A stretch of 31,672 nt of DNA, taken from CAZGZD01 sp964401915 (lineage in GTDB: Bacteria > Patescibacteriota > Microgenomatia > UBA1406 > GWC2-37-13). The stretch covers positions 1 through 31,672 of the forward strand of contig CAYOAI010000012.1 in NCBI GenBank assembly GCA_964401915.1. Reading direction: 5' to 3'. Positions 30,798 to 31,672 of this stretch are shown here, piece after piece; position 1 is the stretch's first letter, and each line of letters opens with the position of its first letter. The notes under the pieces are model-generated. The model was given only the letters and a program-made list of their open reading frames with translations, made no database searches and had not been told where the DNA came from. Made by a program: the position numbers and the translations under genes.

Positions 30798-31343
30798 ATG
30801 AAAAGAGTTGATTTGGATAAACTGCGCACAAAGCAAGACTATTTGCGTCCGGCTTATCTCACAAATGAACAGCAGCAGGAACTAGCAAGAGTTGCAAAAG
30901 ATGAGGTAGATTTTCATAGAGATAAAAAGTCCATTATGACACAGGACTTAGAAGATTTAATTAAAATTCATAGTTCAACTTTTGTATATCTTGCCCAATG
31001 TGTTGAAAATCGATACGTTAGTTCAAGTATGGCAAATATTCTTAAGGAGGTAGAAGATAGATTCAGACAGTTAGAAAAAAATGGATATTTTATTATTGTT
31101 AGTCTCACTCGAACATACGAGCAAGGACTTCGAGCAAATAAATTAATTGCAAAAGAGGGGACACATGCAAAAGGAGAAGCGGCTGATTTTGCAGCAAAGT
31201 TCATGAAGCTTCATTTTAAAAAGAGCTATGATGCACTTTGGACAGTGTTGAATGAAATGAGAGCTGAAGGAAAGATATTTTTCACCAATGAGGAAGATTC
31301 CACATCATTCTGGCACATTGCCACAAAGGATACTAATTTATAG
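30798..31343 (+). CDS. M15/DUF5715-like protein, possible peptidase
   Basis: The 181 residues carry a pattern like M15 D,D- or L,D-carboxypeptidases: SLTRTYEQ, then H123 and D130 in THAKGEAADF (H-x6-D) and H173 in FWHIA, the expected three zinc ligands. The residue three before the last histidine, usually the catalytic glutamate (E-x-x-H), is serine here, though EED stands just upstream. No signal peptide or membrane segment is visible, which is odd for a wall enzyme. It follows the PBP by 23 bases and converges with aroC by six. DUF5715 membership or a non-catalytic role is equally possible. Confidence 0.55.
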   Translation: MKRVDLDKLRTKQDYLRPAYLTNEQQQELARVAKDEVDFHRDKKSIMTQDLEDLIKIHSSTFVYLAQCVENRYVSSSMANILKEVEDRFRQLEKNGYFIIVSLTRTYEQGLRANKLIAKEGTHAKGEAADFAAKFMKLHFKKSYDALWTVLNEMRAEGKIFFTNEEDSTSFWHIATKDTNL

Positions 31344-31672
31344 TCTTTTTAGATAAGTGTTATAAGTAGCTTTAATGTCATCAAGCGCATCTTCGCCAAA
31401 TTTCTCAAGTAAGTTTTTGGCAATGACATAGGCAAGCATGCTTTCTGATACGATACCGGCTCGCGGAACTACGCAGATGTCGGATCTTTCAATAGTCGCT
31501 GCAGCCGTCTGTTTTGTCGCGATATTCACCGTTTGCAAAGGATTGTATAATGTGGAGATTGGTTTGTGGTGTACACGAGCGATGATTGGCTCACCATTAG
31601 TCACTCCCCCTTCAATTCCACCTGCTCGATTGGATTTTCTTTTGTATGCTCCCTCTTTGTATTCAATTGGGT
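31338..31672 (-). CDS. aroC: Chorismate synthase (C-terminal part; 5' end outside the window)
   Basis: Chorismate synthase makes chorismate from EPSP using reduced FMN. The frame runs off the window edge, leaving the last 110 or so residues. The diagnostic segment RAGGIEGGVTNGEPI is intact, followed by PISTLYNPLQTV, RSDICVVPRAGIVSESMLAYVIA and a helical C-terminus ending TYLKRL. The in-frame ATG/GTG-like site near 31604 is internal. Its end overlaps the M15-like gene by six bases tail to tail. It suggests this organism keeps at least part of the shikimate pathway, which many CPR lack. Confidence 0.93.
   Translation of the reverse strand, partial: PIEYKEGAYKRKSNRAGGIEGGVTNGEPIIARVHHKPISTLYNPLQTVNIATKQTAAATIERSDICVVPRAGIVSESMLAYVIAKNLLEKFGEDALDDIKATYNTYLKRL

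Noticed and set aside
1..31672. tRNA, rRNA, CRISPR array or insertion sequence
   Set aside because: I found no regularly spaced repeats, cloverleaf-like genes, transposase motifs or terminal inverted repeats in reading the window.

Overview
The window reads as a chromosome segment of a small-genome bacterium of the Candidate Phyla Radiation (Patescibacteria). The signs are tight packing of intact genes, no rpmD (L30) gene between rpsE and rplO, a short adenylate kinase, few Shine-Dalgarno sites, and an envelope-gene set (VanW-like protein, baseplate-J-like membrane protein, sortase, class A PBP) that I associate with Microgenomates-like lineages. The phylum call is an inference and the sub-lineage is uncertain. 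TGA is used as a stop (for example at 19272 and 22275), so this is not a UGA-recoded lineage.

Region 1 (1-18354) is the translation superoperon: tuf (5' truncated), rpsJ, an antisense gene of unknown function, then rplC, rplD, rplW, rplB, rplV, rpsC, rplP, rpmC, rpsQ, rplN, rplX, rplE, rpsN, rpsS, rpsH, rplF, rplR, rpsE, rplO, secY, rpmG, adk, map, infA, rpmJ, rpsM, rpsK, rpsD, rpoA, rplQ, rplM and rpsI. Departures from the textbook order are: rpsS moved from beside rplB to beside rpsN, rpmD absent, rpmG placed between secY and adk, and an opposite-strand gene splitting rpsJ from rplC.

The 299-base gap before rplC (1867-2165) holds the most interesting regulatory structure. It has a near-consensus promoter (TTGACC-17-TATAAT), a 14-codon reading frame starting at the predicted transcription start, then mutually exclusive antiterminator and terminator hairpins. 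This looks like a leader-peptide attenuator for the S10/spc genes. A second terminator-like hairpin lies inside rplC. A smaller leader of similar layout (7-codon frame, then hairpin) precedes rpoA. Several promoters have a -10 box about 5-7 bases before an ATG, which suggests leaderless mRNAs.

Region 2 (18376-21114) has three surface-glycan genes: a family 2 glycosyltransferase, a family 4 glycosyltransferase and a hexapeptide acyltransferase. The family 4 gene looks broken only because of a scaffolding artefact: 100 Ns flanked by the same 55 bases on both sides. Removing 155 bases restores one 363-residue frame.

Region 3 (21130-31343) is a cell-envelope cluster: a membrane-anchored lytic-transglycosylase-like protein, a VanW/peptidoglycan-binding protein on the opposite strand, a membrane-tethered solute-binding-like protein, a trans-membrane protein joining an actin/PilM-like cytoplasmic half to a baseplate-J-like outer half, a sortase, a class A PBP with a very basic N-terminal extension, and an M15/DUF5715-like protein. 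Together they could build and anchor a peptidoglycan-spanning surface structure. The window ends in the 3' part of aroC on the minus strand.
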